Below are positions 6,196-6,514 of a DNA stretch of 6,514 nt, piece by piece. The position numbers and the translations under genes were made by a program. The DNA is taken from positions 1 through 6,514 of the forward strand of contig JBILVB010000194.1 of the NCBI GenBank assembly GCA_044370695.1. Reading direction: 5' to 3'. Under the pieces are notes generated by a model, which was given only the letters and a program-made list of their open reading frames with translations, was not told the DNA's origin and searched no databases. Positions within the stretch are counted from its first letter, which is position 1. The number at the start of each line of letters is the position of its first letter. This stretch comes from JBEIFW01 sp044370695. GTDB taxonomy: Bacteria > Actinomycetota > Acidimicrobiia > Acidimicrobiales > Ilumatobacteraceae.

Positions 6196-6209
6196 CTGAG
6201 GTGCCTCAG
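6196..6209 (-). terminator. Short inverted repeat over the DUF2237 stop codon
   Basis: CTGAGG and CCTCAG are perfect 6-base arms around TG and include the stop codon at 6206-6208. The loop is too short for a full-length stem and there is no T-run, so a terminator role is weak. A 7-base direct repeat TGACCAG (6174-6180 and 6184-6190) lies just beyond it. Confidence 0.25.
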
Positions 6210-6514
6210 CCGTCGATGCTGCTCGGGTCGTCGGGTACGTCGACGGCGTAGCGCGTGAGAACGTCGAGCGGGACGAGGTCGAGGGTGCGTTCGTTGGTGG
6301 CGGCGAGCACCACGGGGGCCGCTTTGCCGTCGTGGTGCGCGCGGAGCCAGTTGCGTGCGGTGACGCACCACCGGTCGCCCGGTCGTAGGCCGGGGAAGCC
6401 GTAGGCGGGCATCGCCGTGATGAGGTCGTTACCGATACCGCGTTGGTGGTCGAGGAACTCGGCGGTCACCACGGCGCAGACGGAGTGGTAACCGACGTCG
6501 TCCGGACCCCATCC
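6206..6514 (-). CDS. DUF2237 family protein, C-terminal part (start beyond right edge)
   Basis: 102 codons plus stop, open to the right edge. The frame is uninterrupted through GWGPDDVGYHSVCAVVTAEF, so the GTG at 6472 is internal and not the start. Conserved-looking blocks are HSVCAVVTAEFL, RGIGNDL, AYGFPGLRPGDRWCVTARNW, APPVVL-like AAPVVLAAT, and a C-terminal VPLDVLTRYAVD. Together these match my memory of the DUF2237 family, small proteins of about 120 residues in bacteria, so probably only the first 15-30 residues are missing. Members usually carry an N-terminal Cys-containing segment that lies outside this window. No biochemical function is established to my knowledge. The protein is soluble by appearance, with no signal peptide visible in this part. 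The gene converges on tRNA-Arg, with a 125-bp gap holding the terminator. Confidence 0.88.
   Translation of the reverse strand, partial: GWGPDDVGYHSVCAVVTAEFLDHQRGIGNDLITAMPAYGFPGLRPGDRWCVTARNWLRAHHDGKAAPVVLAATNERTLDLVPLDVLTRYAVDVPDDPSSIDG

Noticed and set aside
6054..6371. Minus-strand ORF of 105 codons overlapping tRNA-Arg and the DUF2237 gene
   Set aside because: It is in a different frame from the DUF2237 coding sequence, covers the tRNA-Arg terminator and part of the tRNA, and its translation is Arg/Pro-rich shadow sequence.

Overview
The window is GC-rich (roughly 70% by eye) with strong G/C preference at third codon positions. The gene families (a secreted S8 protease with a Trp-rich C-terminal repeat tail, an acyl-CoA ligase next to an AhpD/CMD-like protein, a Thr/Pro-stalked SLT-domain protein) suggest a chromosomal segment of a high-GC actinobacterium. 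An Acidimicrobiia/Ilumatobacter-like source is my best guess; no ribosomal or taxonomic marker is present to prove it.

Layout. Bases 1-679 hold the N-terminal part of a multi-pass membrane protein on the minus strand that runs off the left edge. Ten bases upstream of it, also minus, is a complete subtilisin-family (S8) secreted protease (690-2384) ending in five tandem 10-residue Trp/Gly/Lys repeats. A 179-bp gap with a small perfect dyad separates it from a second minus-strand pair: an AhpD/carboxymuconolactone-decarboxylase-like protein (2564-3232) and, 32 bp upstream, a FadD-type acyl-CoA synthetase (3265-4815). A 61-bp divergent promoter region lies between the synthetase and tRNA-Ser(GCU) (4877-4969, plus). 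The plus strand then carries a single-pass membrane protein with a Thr/Pro/Lys-rich stalk and a C-terminal lytic-transglycosylase-like domain (about 4999-5946), followed by tRNA-Arg(ACG) (6008-6080). At the right edge a DUF2237-family gene enters on the minus strand (6206 to beyond 6514) and converges on the tRNA-Arg.

How the genes fit together. The synthetase and the CMD-like protein form a plausible two-gene operon for activation and catabolism of a carboxylic acid. The protease and the membrane protein may be co-transcribed because of their 10-bp spacing. The SLT protein and the two tRNAs look like independent, hairpin-separated transcription units. I found no CRISPR array, transposase, integrase, phage gene or recognisable new defence or biosynthetic system. 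The most unusual items are the tandem-repeat tail of the protease, the poorly defined start of the SLT gene (an apparent promoter lies inside the nominal ORF), and the CMD-like protein that keeps a CxxC but lacks the usual partner Glu and His residues.
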